Source: Streptomyces genisteinicus (GTDB lineage: Bacteria > Actinomycetota > Actinomycetes > Streptomycetales > Streptomycetaceae). From it: a DNA stretch of 64,000 nucleotides. The position numbers and the translations under genes are program-made. The stretch covers positions 3,296,001 to 3,360,000 of the forward strand of contig NZ_CP060825.1 in NCBI RefSeq assembly GCF_014489615.1, written 5' to 3'. Below are positions 43,497 to 52,003 of the stretch, piece after piece. Position 1 is the first letter of the stretch. Each line of letters starts with the position of its first letter. The notes beneath the pieces are model-generated. The model saw only the letters and a program-made list of their open reading frames with translations. It had not been told where the DNA came from and did not search any database.

Positions 43497-45620
43497 TCAG
43501 CCGGCGGCCGGGTCCCAGCCGGCCAGCCAGTCGGCGATCTCCTGGTCCGCCGCCTGCGCGTCGGTCAGGTGCGGCCGGTCCGGCCCTGCGGCCCCGGCGC
43601 CGGGCCCGGTGTTCCGGTACTCCGCGAACCGGTCGTCCTTCCAGGAGAACCCGCTCATGTCCGTCCAGGGCGCCTGCTTGACGGCCGCGCTCAGCGTCGA
43701 GTCGCGCACGGTGGTCTGCGGGTCGAGCGCGGCGTCGCCCCCGGCGTGCCAGGGCCGCCCGAGGTGGAAACTCCCGGCGCTCACCTCCCCGTTGAACGTC
43801 GAGCGGCTGATGAGGAACCCCTTGCGGTCGGCCGCGGTGCTCGGTGCCGTGACATAGCCGCCCGAGGTGCCGTTCCACCGCTTCTTGAGGGTGATCACGG
43901 ACCGGTCGATGACCGCCGTCGCCCGCCCGAAGACGAAGTCCACGTTGCCGACGATGTACGAGTTGGTCATGTGGACACGGCCGAGCACGCTCTTGGACGG
44001 GGTGTCCAGCAGCAGGGTGTCCTGGTCGCCCTCGACGATCAGGCCGTCGAGGGCGACCCGGTCGGCCGCGGTCCGCAGCGCCACCGCTTGGTGCCCGGAG
44101 AGCTGCTGGTTGGCCGCCTCGTCGAAGTCGTTGCGGACGGTGAGGTTGCGCGCCCGGAAGTCGGCGGCCTCCACGGCCACGGTGGCGCTGCCGCTGGTGC
44201 CGTACGTGCCGGAGCCGTCGGGCTTCTGCGTCCCGGCGGCGTTCCCGTAGGTGATCACCGTGTCCTTGCGGCTGCCGCCGGTGCCCTGGATCGTCACGTA
44301 CGGCTTGTTCGACGGCACCTTGACCGTCTCCCGGTACACCCCCGGCCGCACGTCGATGACCACCCGCGAGGTGTTGCCGGCGGGCACGGCGTCGACCGCC
44401 TTCTGCACGGAGGTGAACTGACCGGTGCCGTCCTTGGCGACGGTCAGCGTGGTCGCGGCCGCTGCGGCGGTGCCCGCCGTCGCCGCCGTCCCGATCGTGG
44501 AGCGCGGCCCGGCCCCGGCCCTCAGCAGCGCCGGGACGTCGGCCGCCGCGTCGAGCGTGTACGGGTAGTGGGCCCGCGCGTCGAAGGCGGTGCCGCCGCT
44601 CTCGTTGCGGCCGCTGGTGCCGGTGAACACGTTGCCCCGCTGCACCACGGAGGCCGTGGCGTCCCTGGTGACCGGGTTCTTCAGCCCCTCGAAGTAGCTG
44701 TTCTCCAGCAGCATCCTGGTCGCACCGCGCGAGTAGTTGCCGTACGAGGTGGTGATCGCCGTCCCCGGCACGTCCTGGAGGTAGTTGTTGTAGAGGTGGG
44801 CACGCGCCACGTTGTCGGTGGACGGGTTGCGCTGCTCGCTCTCCCGGATCCAGTTGTGGTGCACGGTCAGCTCGGCGGTGACGTTCTCGGTCCAGCCGAT
44901 GCCGAAGGTCTTGTTGTTGTTGCCGAGCCGGTTCCAGGAGACCGTGAGGTACGTCGTGTCCTTGCGGCTGTCGATCAGGCCGTCGGCCATGTTCCGCAGG
45001 TCGTTGTGGTCGATCCAGACATGGTGCGCGCCGTCCATCTGGATCGCGTCCCAGTCGTGGTCCTTGTCGTTCCAGACCCCCTCGTAGGAGTCACGGATCG
45101 TCAGGTTCCGGATGATGACGTTGTGCACGCCCTGCCCCAGGAAGAACCCGCCGCCGACGATGTGCCCGGACGTGCCCGAGCCCACGATCGTCTTGTCGGA
45201 GGCGACCTTGATCTCCTTGCCCTTGGGGTTCATCGTGATCGCGGCGGCCACCACGATGACGTACGGCTCGGCGGCCGTCGCGTACCTCTCCAGGTCGGCG
45301 AGGGTCCGCACGGTGACGGTCGGCCCGCCGCGCCCGCCGTAGGTGCCGTTCTGGCCGAGCGCGTTCACCGAGGCGAAGCCGTCGGCGACGTCGTCGGCCC
45401 AGCCCGCGGCGGACACCGACCCGGCGGCCACCACCCGCTCCGGCGTCCCGGCACCGGCCACCGCACCGGTGCCCCACGCCATGCCGAGCGCCGCGGTCAG
45501 GGCCAGCGGCGCCCCGACGCGCCACACCCTGCCCCTGCCCCCGGCCCCGCCCCTGCCCTTGCCTCCATCCCTGTGCCTGCCGTGCCGCGCCCGCATCGCG
45601 TCGTCGTCCCTGAGACCCAT
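43497..45620 (-). CDS. Secreted pectate lyase - pectinesterase fusion
   Basis: 707 residues from ATG 45620, with GGAGG seven bases upstream. After a signal region (to about residue 55), a PL1-type pectate lyase domain fills about 60-375 (GTYGGRGGPTVTVRTLADLE, VWIDHNDLRNM with the Ca-binding Asp, NPSTDNVARAHLYNNYLQ). A linker is followed by a CE8 pectin methylesterase domain from about 395 to 690, with the usual catalytic features GNVDFVFGRATAVID and HLGRPW. One polypeptide could demethylate pectin and cleave the product, suiting growth on plant debris. Confidence 0.93.
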   Translation of the reverse strand: MGLRDDDAMRARHGRHRDGGKGRGGAGGRGRVWRVGAPLALTAALGMAWGTGAVAGAGTPERVVAAGSVSAAGWADDVADGFASVNALGQNGTYGGRGGPTVTVRTLADLERYATAAEPYVIVVAAAITMNPKGKEIKVASDKTIVGSGTSGHIVGGGFFLGQGVHNVIIRNLTIRDSYEGVWNDKDHDWDAIQMDGAHHVWIDHNDLRNMADGLIDSRKDTTYLTVSWNRLGNNNKTFGIGWTENVTAELTVHHNWIRESEQRNPSTDNVARAHLYNNYLQDVPGTAITTSYGNYSRGATRMLLENSYFEGLKNPVTRDATASVVQRGNVFTGTSGRNESGGTAFDARAHYPYTLDAAADVPALLRAGAGPRSTIGTAATAGTAAAAATTLTVAKDGTGQFTSVQKAVDAVPAGNTSRVVIDVRPGVYRETVKVPSNKPYVTIQGTGGSRKDTVITYGNAAGTQKPDGSGTYGTSGSATVAVEAADFRARNLTVRNDFDEAANQQLSGHQAVALRTAADRVALDGLIVEGDQDTLLLDTPSKSVLGRVHMTNSYIVGNVDFVFGRATAVIDRSVITLKKRWNGTSGGYVTAPSTAADRKGFLISRSTFNGEVSAGSFHLGRPWHAGGDAALDPQTTVRDSTLSAAVKQAPWTDMSGFSWKDDRFAEYRNTGPGAGAAGPDRPHLTDAQAADQEIADWLAGWDPAAG

Positions 45621-45709
45621 GCGTCGCCTCCGATCACCTCGTGGGGGAACCCGACTCTTGCCAGGCCCATGCCAAGAAGTCGCCGCCGCGCGGGACGGGG
45701 TTGCCGCCC

Positions 45710-46255
45710 TCAGTGGACCGGCAGACCGGCCGTGGGCAACGCGCGGCCTAACGGAGCAGGCAGGTCCACCTCCTCCCCGTACGCACCCCGCCGGACGCAG
45801 GCGAACCGCGCACCACCGGAACGCGACCGCAGCGACCACGCCGCCTCCCGCGGATCGAGGACGAGGAGGAACGGGAGATGCGCGACCGCGTACCACTCCG
45901 CCTTGCCCGCCAGGCCGCTCCCCTTCTCCCCCCGGGGAACCACCTCCACGGCGAGCACGGGCCGGCCCCCGGCGGCCGGGCTGCGGACGACGAGATCGGG
46001 CACGGCGACGTCGTCCGCGTCCAGGGGCATCTCGACCGGGCAGCCCTCGACGGCCTCCCAGTCCGCATCACCGGTGAAGGAGCCGGTGAAGGCGTCCGCC
46101 ACCCTCCGCACGGTCTCCGCACGGACCGGGCAGTCCGTCCGCGTGAGCACGAGGCTCCCGCCGAGCACCTCCGCCCGCAGCCCCGTGGCCCGGGCGACGA
46201 GCCGGGCGACACCGCGCGGATCGCGCGGCAGCAGCGGCCACCGACGGCGCCTCAC
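45710..46255 (-). CDS. Uma2-like PD-(D/E)XK family protein
   Basis: 181 residues from GTG 46255, which overlaps the stop of the HATPase gene (GTGA). The Uma2/DUF820 nuclease-like core is visible: PDLVVRSPAAGGRPVLAVEV with Asp and Glu as metal ligands, then a Lys in GLAGKAEWYAVAHLPFLLVL. Uma2 proteins are very numerous in Streptomyces and cyanobacteria and are predicted restriction-endonuclease-fold nucleases of unknown role. Coupling to an RsbW-like kinase gene is notable. Confidence 0.83.
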   Translation of the reverse strand: MRRRRWPLLPRDPRGVARLVARATGLRAEVLGGSLVLTRTDCPVRAETVRRVADAFTGSFTGDADWEAVEGCPVEMPLDADDVAVPDLVVRSPAAGGRPVLAVEVVPRGEKGSGLAGKAEWYAVAHLPFLLVLDPREAAWSLRSRSGGARFACVRRGAYGEEVDLPAPLGRALPTAGLPVH

Positions 46256-46668
46256 GCCCGCCCGCCCAGCTCGACCCAGAGCAGCTTCCCGCCCTGCGGC
46301 AGCGCGGTCGCGCCCCAGGTGTCCGCGCACACCGCCACGATGCGCAGTCCCCGGCCGCCCTCGTCGTCGGGCGCGGCACGACGCGGCAGCCCCGCGAAGG
46401 GGGCGGGGACCTCGGGACTGGCGTCCCAGACCCCGAGCCGCAGCCGCCCGCGCTCCGGCCCGGCCAGCCGGAGCCCGTACGGACCGTCGGTGTGGCGGAG
46501 CGCGTTGGTCACGAGCTCCGAGGCCACCAGCTCGGCGGTGTCCACGAGCGCCCCGAGCCGGTGCGCCCCGAGCACCGCCCGGAGCACCTGCCGCGCGACC
46601 CCCGGCGCACGGGGATCCTGCGGAAGCCGGAGGGCGTAGGCCCAGGACGGGGATACGGTGGTGGCCAT
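46252..46668 (-). CDS. RsbW-like ATP-binding (anti-sigma factor type) protein
   Basis: 138 residues from ATG 46668 with GAGGAG upstream. A stand-alone HATPase_c fold: N-box ELVASELVTNALRHTDGPYG and G-box APDDEGGRGLRIVAVCAD. Such proteins act as serine kinases/anti-sigma factors or as partners of XRE/DUF397 loci in Streptomyces. It is transcribed divergently from the XRE gene across a 196-bp region with a 22-bp palindrome. Confidence 0.87.
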   Translation of the reverse strand: MATTVSPSWAYALRLPQDPRAPGVARQVLRAVLGAHRLGALVDTAELVASELVTNALRHTDGPYGLRLAGPERGRLRLGVWDASPEVPAPFAGLPRRAAPDDEGGRGLRIVAVCADTWGATALPQGGKLLWVELGGRA

Positions 46669-46787
46669 GGAAGTCTCCTCGACGGAGGGCGTGTTGGACT
46701 GGTGCGCGTACGGGCCCGGTGACGAGGCCGCTCCGTCGAGCGGGGTACTTCCGGGCGGTGAGGCCGGCCGCACAAACGGTAGGACGC

Positions 46788-46809
46788 TCAATGGAATACA
46801 TTCCATTGA
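46788..46809. promoter_or_regulatory. 22-bp palindrome in divergent promoter region
   Basis: TCAATGGAAT-AC-ATTCCATTGA has perfect 10-bp arms and is strikingly A+T-rich for this genome. It lies 120 bp before the HATPase gene start and 55 bp before the XRE gene start, so the XRE protein may bind it and control both directions. Confidence 0.7.
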
Positions 46810-46864
46810 AATCCGTGAAATCCGTGCCAGATGCGCTCGTGTGAGTGACGCCTTGGGAGGGCCG

Positions 46865-47716
46865 ATGACGCAGAGCCTCGCTCCGACCGTGCGCCGCCGA
46901 CGCCTCGGTGCAGAGCTACGCAAGCTGCGGGAGCGAGCCGGCCTGACAGCAGCACAGGCCGGGGCCCTGATCGGCGGAAACCAGGCCAGGATCAGCAACA
47001 TCGAGGCCGGCCGCTATGGCGTCAGCGCAGACCGGGTCCGCACTCTCGCCTGCCACTACGACTGCGCGGACGCCCGACTCGTGAACGCCTTGGCTTCGAT
47101 GACAGGCGACCGTAAGCGCGGCTGGTGGGAGGAGTACCGGGGCACGCTCTCCGACGCTCTGCTCGACGTGGCCGAGCTGGAACACCACAGCACCAGCCTG
47201 ACCACAGCCCACACCTCGAATGTCCCTGGCCTGCTTCAGACTCTCGACCATGCACGAGAGATCATGAACCAGGTCGTCCCCTCACTGCCCGCCTCGGAGA
47301 CAGAGCACCGGGCGTCGTTTCGCATCAAGCGCCAAGCCGTGCTTGCCGGAGGCGACGCCGTCCCTTACCTGGCCGTCATCCACGAGGCCGCCCTGCGCAT
47401 GCAGTTCGGAGGCAGGGCGACCGCAGGCCGCCAGCTGCGCCATCTGCTGAGAATGGGGGAGCATGACCACATCAGAATCCGTGTGATCCCCTTCGCGGCC
47501 GGGGCGTTCCCCGGGTCCGGTCAGCCTCTCTACTACCTTTGCGGCCCGGTGTCCCAACTCGACACGGTCCAGCTGGACCAGGCGCACGGCAGCATCGTCC
47601 TCGACGCCGAGGCGCAACTTCACAAGTACCGAGGCGTGCTCGAACGCCTGACGAGCCTGTCCCTCAGCGAGCAAGAGTCGGCCGACTTCATCCACAACGT
47701 ACTCAAGGAGCTGTGA
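46865..47716 (+). CDS. XRE family regulator with DUF5753 (Scr1-like)
   Basis: 283 residues from ATG 46865, with GGGAGGG upstream. Residues 8-70 form the HTH (RLGAELRKLRERAGLTAAQA, then NQARISNIEAGRYG), followed by the DUF5753 effector domain (EYRGTLSDALLDVAELEHHS; SNVPGLLQTLDHAREIM; LRHLLRMGEHDHIRIRVIPF). Streptomyces has dozens of such regulators, each next to DUF397 genes; S. coelicolor Scr1/Scr2 (SCO4441/4442) influences antibiotic production. The first DUF397 gene follows after 6 bp. Confidence 0.94.
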   Translation: MTQSLAPTVRRRRLGAELRKLRERAGLTAAQAGALIGGNQARISNIEAGRYGVSADRVRTLACHYDCADARLVNALASMTGDRKRGWWEEYRGTLSDALLDVAELEHHSTSLTTAHTSNVPGLLQTLDHAREIMNQVVPSLPASETEHRASFRIKRQAVLAGGDAVPYLAVIHEAALRMQFGGRATAGRQLRHLLRMGEHDHIRIRVIPFAAGAFPGSGQPLYYLCGPVSQLDTVQLDQAHGSIVLDAEAQLHKYRGVLERLTSLSLSEQESADFIHNVLKEL

Positions 47717-47722
47717 GAAGCG

Positions 47723-47926
47723 ATGACCGCGAGCGCAAGCACCTGGCAGAAGTCTTCATACTGCGGCGAGGGCGAGTCCTGCGTACATGTCTCCCGCCCG
47801 CACGGCACGATCGAGATCGCCGAGAGCAGCGAGCCAAAGGGATTCACCATCCGCACCACCCCCGCCGCGTTCACCACGCTCGTGGACGCGATCAAGCAAG
47901 ACGGCCGTTTCCGACGCGCCGCCTGA
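47723..47926 (+). CDS. DUF397 protein, single domain
   Basis: 67 residues. DUF397 hallmarks: WQKSSYCGEGESCVHVSRPH at the N-terminus and FTTLVDAIKQDGRF at the C-terminus. These small proteins antagonise or modulate their neighbouring XRE regulator, sometimes described as toxin-antitoxin-like. ATG 47723 is 6 bp after the regulator stop. Confidence 0.93.
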   Translation: MTASASTWQKSSYCGEGESCVHVSRPHGTIEIAESSEPKGFTIRTTPAAFTTLVDAIKQDGRFRRAA

Positions 47927-48010
47927 CAGACGAGCGCCCCGACGAACGGAGCAAGGCTCTGCGGCACCCGTCGGTCCGGAAACTCGTCGACAGCTCGTGA
48001 GGAGCCTCCG

Positions 48011-48346
48011 ATGCAGATCAACCCCTGGCAGAAGTCGTCGTACTGCGCAGCGGGAGAGGCATGCCTGAACGTTTCCTCCGACGGCTCCGCCGTCCACCTC
48101 ACCGAGAGCGGCGACCCGGACCGGGTCACACTCCGCACCACCCCCGAGGGCTTCGACGGTCTCCTGGACGCCATCAAGAACGGCGGTGAGAGCCCGCACA
48201 TCAGCGTCAGCCACACTCCGGACGGTCTCGTCCGCCTGACGGCCCCGGACGCGGACCGCCCCGTCGTCACCACCCTCTCCAAGTGGGACGCCTTCGTCCT
48301 CGGCGTGCGCGCCGGCGAGTTCGACCACTTCCGCCGGGCCGCCTGA
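48011..48346 (+). CDS. DUF397 protein with extra C-terminal half
   Basis: 111 residues from ATG 48011 behind GGAG. Residues 1-57 repeat the DUF397 fold (INPWQKSSYCAAGEACLNVS; FDGLLDAIKNG). Residues 58-111 look like a second, partial DUF397 unit (GLVRLTAPDADRPVVTTLSK; FVLGVRAGEFDHF) lacking the WxKSSYC start. The partial duplication differs from the neighbouring single-domain copy. Confidence 0.9.
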   Translation: MQINPWQKSSYCAAGEACLNVSSDGSAVHLTESGDPDRVTLRTTPEGFDGLLDAIKNGGESPHISVSHTPDGLVRLTAPDADRPVVTTLSKWDAFVLGVRAGEFDHFRRAA

Positions 48347-48355
48347 GACGCGGGT

Positions 48356-48380
48356 GCCCCCGTCCGGGACGGACGGGGGC
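48356..48380. terminator. Bidirectional terminator hairpin
   Basis: GCCCCCGTCCG (48356-48366), loop GGA, then CGGACGGGGGC (48370-48380): a perfect 11-bp stem between the DUF397 gene and the convergent peptidoglycan-binding gene. Confidence 0.78.
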
Positions 48381-48403
48381 GCCACAGGTCCGGGTCGGGG
48401 GCG

Positions 48404-48958
48404 TCAGCACCCCACGCTGTTGTAGCTCGCCCACTTGATGCCGCCCTTGGCGCTGCCGGAGGCGAACTCCCAGTTGCCGCCGGTGTCGGTGCGGCGGACC
48501 ATGAAGTTGACCTTCGTCCCGTCGTAGCCGCCGTACACCTTCCCGCCGCTCGCGCCGCTGTAGGAGATCTTCGTGCCCGCCTTGGCCCAGGTGAGCTTCC
48601 CGGCCGACCCGTCGGCGGACAGACCCCGGGCTCTCTGCCAGGCCTGGGTCGCCGCCTTCGTCTGCGGCCCGAACGAGCCGTCCACCCCGGACTGGGGCAG
48701 GTAGCCGTCGGCCCACAGGATGGTCTGCCACAGGCAGGTGACGTTGGAGCGGACGTTCGTGCTCACGTTCACGACACCCTCGTCGTTCAGGTCGTCGGTG
48801 ATCGTCCCGACGCCGTAGATGTGGGAACGGCCGTTGTACGAATTGCTCGCGGCGGCAGGCGTGACCGTCGTGGCGGCGATCCCCAGGGCGAGCACGGTGG
48901 CACCGAGCGGGAGGGACAGGCGGCGCAGCGTGCGGCGGCGGGAGTCGTGCGTCGTCAT
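48404..48958 (-). CDS. Secreted peptidoglycan-binding domain protein
   Basis: 184 residues from ATG 48958 behind GAGGAG. The signal peptide is RRLSLPLGATVLALGIAATT with cleavage near PAAAS. A PG_binding_1 domain covers about 60-115 (VTCLWQTILWADGYLPQSGV; DGSFGPQTKAATQAWQRARG). The C-terminal ~65 residues (GGKVYGGYDGTKVNFMVRRT) are beta-rich and of unknown fold. No catalytic domain, so it probably binds cell wall rather than cuts it. Confidence 0.85.
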   Translation of the reverse strand: MTTHDSRRRTLRRLSLPLGATVLALGIAATTVTPAAASNSYNGRSHIYGVGTITDDLNDEGVVNVSTNVRSNVTCLWQTILWADGYLPQSGVDGSFGPQTKAATQAWQRARGLSADGSAGKLTWAKAGTKISYSGASGGKVYGGYDGTKVNFMVRRTDTGGNWEFASGSAKGGIKWASYNSVGC

Positions 48959-49427
48959 GGCGGGTTCTCCTCGACAGATGTGCGATGGAAGCGTGCGGTG
49001 ATCTTTCGAGGGGGACGCTAGGCCGGACGGATCATCAGGAGAACGCACCGGCTGGGGCTGTGACCGTTCAGTGGGGAACGCAGACAGCTCGGGGACAGAC
49101 GTGACGACGAACAGACATACGACCCGAGGCACCGTCACCATCCCGTCCAGGCTGGCGCGACGGCCCCACGCGAGGGTGAAATCGCCCCAAAGGTGGCACA
49201 ACGACAGTCATTGCCCGGAGTCACGCTCCGTGATACACAGAGTGACGATGCTCGCACGACGACGGATTCACGCCACGCCCTCCCAGGTCAGGGGCAGGGG
49301 TTCGGTCATACGTGCGGAGATCGGGTAAAGAGACCTACGAAGACGGCTTACGTGCGCGGTTTCATCAGCGAAGATAGACGGTGACCCGTGCCGTGCGGCG
49401 TGGGCGGCTAACAACCCAACAGGGGCG
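48959..49427. other. Intergenic upstream of cmd cluster, no gene seen
   Basis: 469 bp between divergent genes. It must carry the cmd promoter. The region is less G+C-biased than its surroundings and includes a small stem (CGGAG-TCACG-CTCCG near 49216-49230), but no gene with convincing start signals. Confidence 0.55.
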
Positions 49428-49745
49428 GTGAGTTACATGATCCTGGCAGCCGAGAAGGGCGACATCACCACCATCATCGGCGGTATCGCCCCGAATTGGG
49501 GCCCGTTCGGAAGCCTGGGCAACGAAGCTCGGGTGATGATCGAGGTCGTGATGGCGATTGCCATCCTCCTCTGCCTCGGCATCGCGATCTGGGGAGCGGC
49601 GAAGCAGCGCATCGGCGCGACCGCGCTGCGCGACACGTTCAGCGCGGAACAGGGCAAGGGCCTGATCGTCGCCGGCCTCACCGGCGTCTTCATCATCGGC
49701 TCACTGGGGACCGTCTTCACCATCGTGTACGGAATGGCCGTCTAG
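49428..49745 (+). CDS. cmdF: Small two-pass membrane protein, VirB2/pilin-like topology (CmdF position)
   Basis: 104-105 residues from GTG 49428 (MSYMILAAEKGDITTIIGGI); ATG 49437 is an alternative. Two membrane segments (about 35-55 and 79-101) separated by a short basic loop (GAAKQRIGATALRDTFSAEQ), the layout of VirB2/TrbC-type small subunits. First of six closely packed genes that by order and type match S. coelicolor cmdABCDEF (SCO4126-4131), whose loss affects differentiation and antibiotic production. The cmd letter is assigned by position. Confidence 0.78.
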   Translation: MSYMILAAEKGDITTIIGGIAPNWGPFGSLGNEARVMIEVVMAIAILLCLGIAIWGAAKQRIGATALRDTFSAEQGKGLIVAGLTGVFIIGSLGTVFTIVYGMAV

Positions 49746-49872
49746 CCACCCGTTCCGTCTCTCCGGGCATGCCCGGTCCACGGTCAGAGGGCCGATCCCT
49801 GATGTCACGTCACCACCCCGCCTCCGCGCGGCAAGAGCTACGTCCACGACCGGTTGAGGGAGCCAGCGCGAC

Positions 49873-50712
49873 ATGAGCCTCGGCGACGAGCACGGCGGCG
49901 GCCGTACCAGCGAAGGCTTCGGCGGCTCCGGGCAGACACGCACCCGCCTGCCCGGCGGCGGCGACGGGGAGGGCTACGGCGCGCCGCGCCGCCCGGTCCG
50001 CCCCTCGCGCTCCCTCATCGGGGTGGTCGGCGTCATCGTGCTGCTCATCGCGGCGATCGCCTTCGCCAACCAGGGCGGCGGCGAGGGCGGCGACGCCGCC
50101 GACGGGGCGAAGCCCTCGGGCACGAATCCGACGGCTGCCTCCGGCACCCGCCCCGTCGAGGGCAAGTCCGGCGACATCCCGACGGGCTACGCCCAGGACG
50201 AGCAGGGGGCGCAGAGCGCGGCGGCGAACTACACCGCCGTGCTCGGCTCGGACGGCATGTTCAACACGGAACGTCGCCGGGAGATCGTTTCCGCGATCGC
50301 CGACACGTCCACCCGGTCTGAACTTCAGTCCGGCTTCGATGCGGACTACTCCGCCGGCTTCCTCGCGCAGATCGGCCTCAATCCGGACGGGACCGCACCC
50401 ACCGGCTCTACGTTCGTCAACCGAACGATGCCCGCTGGGACCAAGGTACTGAAGTACTCGAACGGCGCCGCCGAGATCGACGTGTGGTGTGTAGGGCTCT
50501 TCGGGCTGACCGGTGAGAAGTCCACCAAGCCCGTCACAAACGGCTGGTTCACGGTCACGGTGAAGCTCAAGTGGACGGATTCGGACTGGAAGGTCCTGGA
50601 GACCAGCCAGCGGAACGGGCCGACCCCTGTGACGGGCGACAACCAGGTGTCCGGCTCTGACGAGATCGCGGACGCAGTCAACGGATTCGGAGGGTTCACA
50701 TATGCCCGCTAG
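49873..50712 (+). CDS. cmdE: Single-pass membrane protein with VirB8/TcpC-like outer domain (CmdE position)
   Basis: 279 residues from ATG 49873 with GAGGGAG upstream. A Gly-rich cytoplasmic tail (1-45), one membrane helix (LIGVVGVIVLLIAAIAFA, about 48-65), a low-complexity linker, then a compact domain from about 105 with VTVKLKWTDSDWKVL at its end, resembling the NTF2-like fold of VirB8/TcpC conjugation proteins. The resemblance is structural and moderate. Its end overlaps the next gene by 11 bp. Confidence 0.75.
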   Translation: MSLGDEHGGGRTSEGFGGSGQTRTRLPGGGDGEGYGAPRRPVRPSRSLIGVVGVIVLLIAAIAFANQGGGEGGDAADGAKPSGTNPTAASGTRPVEGKSGDIPTGYAQDEQGAQSAAANYTAVLGSDGMFNTERRREIVSAIADTSTRSELQSGFDADYSAGFLAQIGLNPDGTAPTGSTFVNRTMPAGTKVLKYSNGAAEIDVWCVGLFGLTGEKSTKPVTNGWFTVTVKLKWTDSDWKVLETSQRNGPTPVTGDNQVSGSDEIADAVNGFGGFTYAR

Positions 50713-52003
50713 CCCTCGATCCCTGACCCGGGCCCTGCCACTCCTCGTCACGGTGCAGACTGCACTCGTCGTCTTCGCATCGCGTGCCACAGCTGAGCCT
50801 TCACCGACACCCAGCACGAGTAACGACCCTTGCGAGCTGATCGCCGGTCCCGCACGGGACTACTGCACCAGCGGCGAACCCGGCAGCTCCGGCCGCTCCG
50901 TCTCCAACAACCCCGCCGACGCCCTCGACCCCCTCTCCTCCCTCGCCCGCGGCTGCGCCGACGCCGCCGTCACCGTCCTCGACTACCTCTCCAAGGCCGT
51001 CAAGGAAACCGCCGACGTCGACTTCACCAATCCCGCCTTCCTCGCCCGCTACGCCATCGTCTTCGCCGCCGCCACCGTCCTCACGCTCGTGCTGTGGCTG
51101 CTGGCCGTCGCCAAGCGGGCCATCCGCGGAGTGCCGCTGACGACCGCGATCTCCGAGGCGGTCGGCTTCCTCTGGCTCACCGTGCTCGCCTCCGCGTTCA
51201 CCCCCCTCCTCCTCTACACGGTCGTCTCCGCCACCGACGCGCTCACCGAGGTCATCGCCTCCGGCACCCAGGAGCAGACCGACGTCTTCTTCGGGGGCTT
51301 CAAGGAAGCCCTGCAGAAGGGCGACAGCATCAGCGGCGGACCGATCATGCTGATCATCGTCTCGCTGGTCACCGTGGTCGCCGCCGGCGTCCTCTTCCTC
51401 GAGCTCTTCATCCGCGCCGTGCTGCTCTACGTCGGCGCCCTGCTCGGCGTCGTCGTCTACGCGGGCCTCGTCGACAAGAACATGTGGGGCCACGTCCGCC
51501 GCTGGGCCGGCATCATGATCGCGATCATCCTGGTCAAACCGATCATCGTGATCGTCCTCGGCCTCGCCGGTGCGCTCTCGGCCGGCGAGGGGCCGGACTC
51601 CTTCTCCGCCGTCGTCTCCGGCCTGTCGATCATCCTGCTGGCCATCTTCGCCTCCGCGATGATCTACCGCTTCGTCCCCGGCTTCGGCGACGAGATCGCC
51701 AACTCCCGCAACAACCGCATCCAGAACTCGGCCGAGGGGAAGGCCGCCGCCGTCATCAGCTCCCCCGCGGCCCTCGTCTCCCAGGGCATCAAGACCCACA
51801 GCTCCCGCGGCGACCAGGGCGGCGGCGACAGCGGCGGCAGCAGCGCCCCGCGCCCCTCCAACCCGGTCAGCGGCGGCATGGCCGCCCACGGCGGCCGCGG
51901 CGGCGGCCAGACGTCCACCGCCGCACCCGCGCCCCGTAGCGCGGCCCCGACGAGCAACACCCCGCACAGCAACCGCAACAGCACAGGAGGTGGCCGGCGT
52001 TGA
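50702..52003 (+). CDS. cmdD: VirB6/TrbL-like polytopic membrane protein (CmdD position)
   Basis: 433 residues from ATG 50702, with GGAGGG upstream. Signal peptide or first helix (ALPLLVTVQTALVVFASRAT), an extracytoplasmic Cys-containing segment, then about six membrane helices (115-330), and a Ser/Gly/Asn-rich cytoplasmic tail. The arrangement and the neighbouring ATPases fit a TrbL/VirB6-type channel subunit. Overlaps both neighbours (11 bp before, 4 bp after), showing tight coupling. Confidence 0.8.
   Translation: MPASPRSLTRALPLLVTVQTALVVFASRATAEPSPTPSTSNDPCELIAGPARDYCTSGEPGSSGRSVSNNPADALDPLSSLARGCADAAVTVLDYLSKAVKETADVDFTNPAFLARYAIVFAAATVLTLVLWLLAVAKRAIRGVPLTTAISEAVGFLWLTVLASAFTPLLLYTVVSATDALTEVIASGTQEQTDVFFGGFKEALQKGDSISGGPIMLIIVSLVTVVAAGVLFLELFIRAVLLYVGALLGVVVYAGLVDKNMWGHVRRWAGIMIAIILVKPIIVIVLGLAGALSAGEGPDSFSAVVSGLSIILLAIFASAMIYRFVPGFGDEIANSRNNRIQNSAEGKAAAVISSPAALVSQGIKTHSSRGDQGGGDSGGSSAPRPSNPVSGGMAAHGGRGGGQTSTAAPAPRSAAPTSNTPHSNRNSTGGGRR

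Noticed and set aside
43215..46844. 1209-codon open frame on the plus strand
   Set aside because: Antisense to the pectate lyase-pectinesterase, Uma2-like and HATPase genes; no domain, no start signal.
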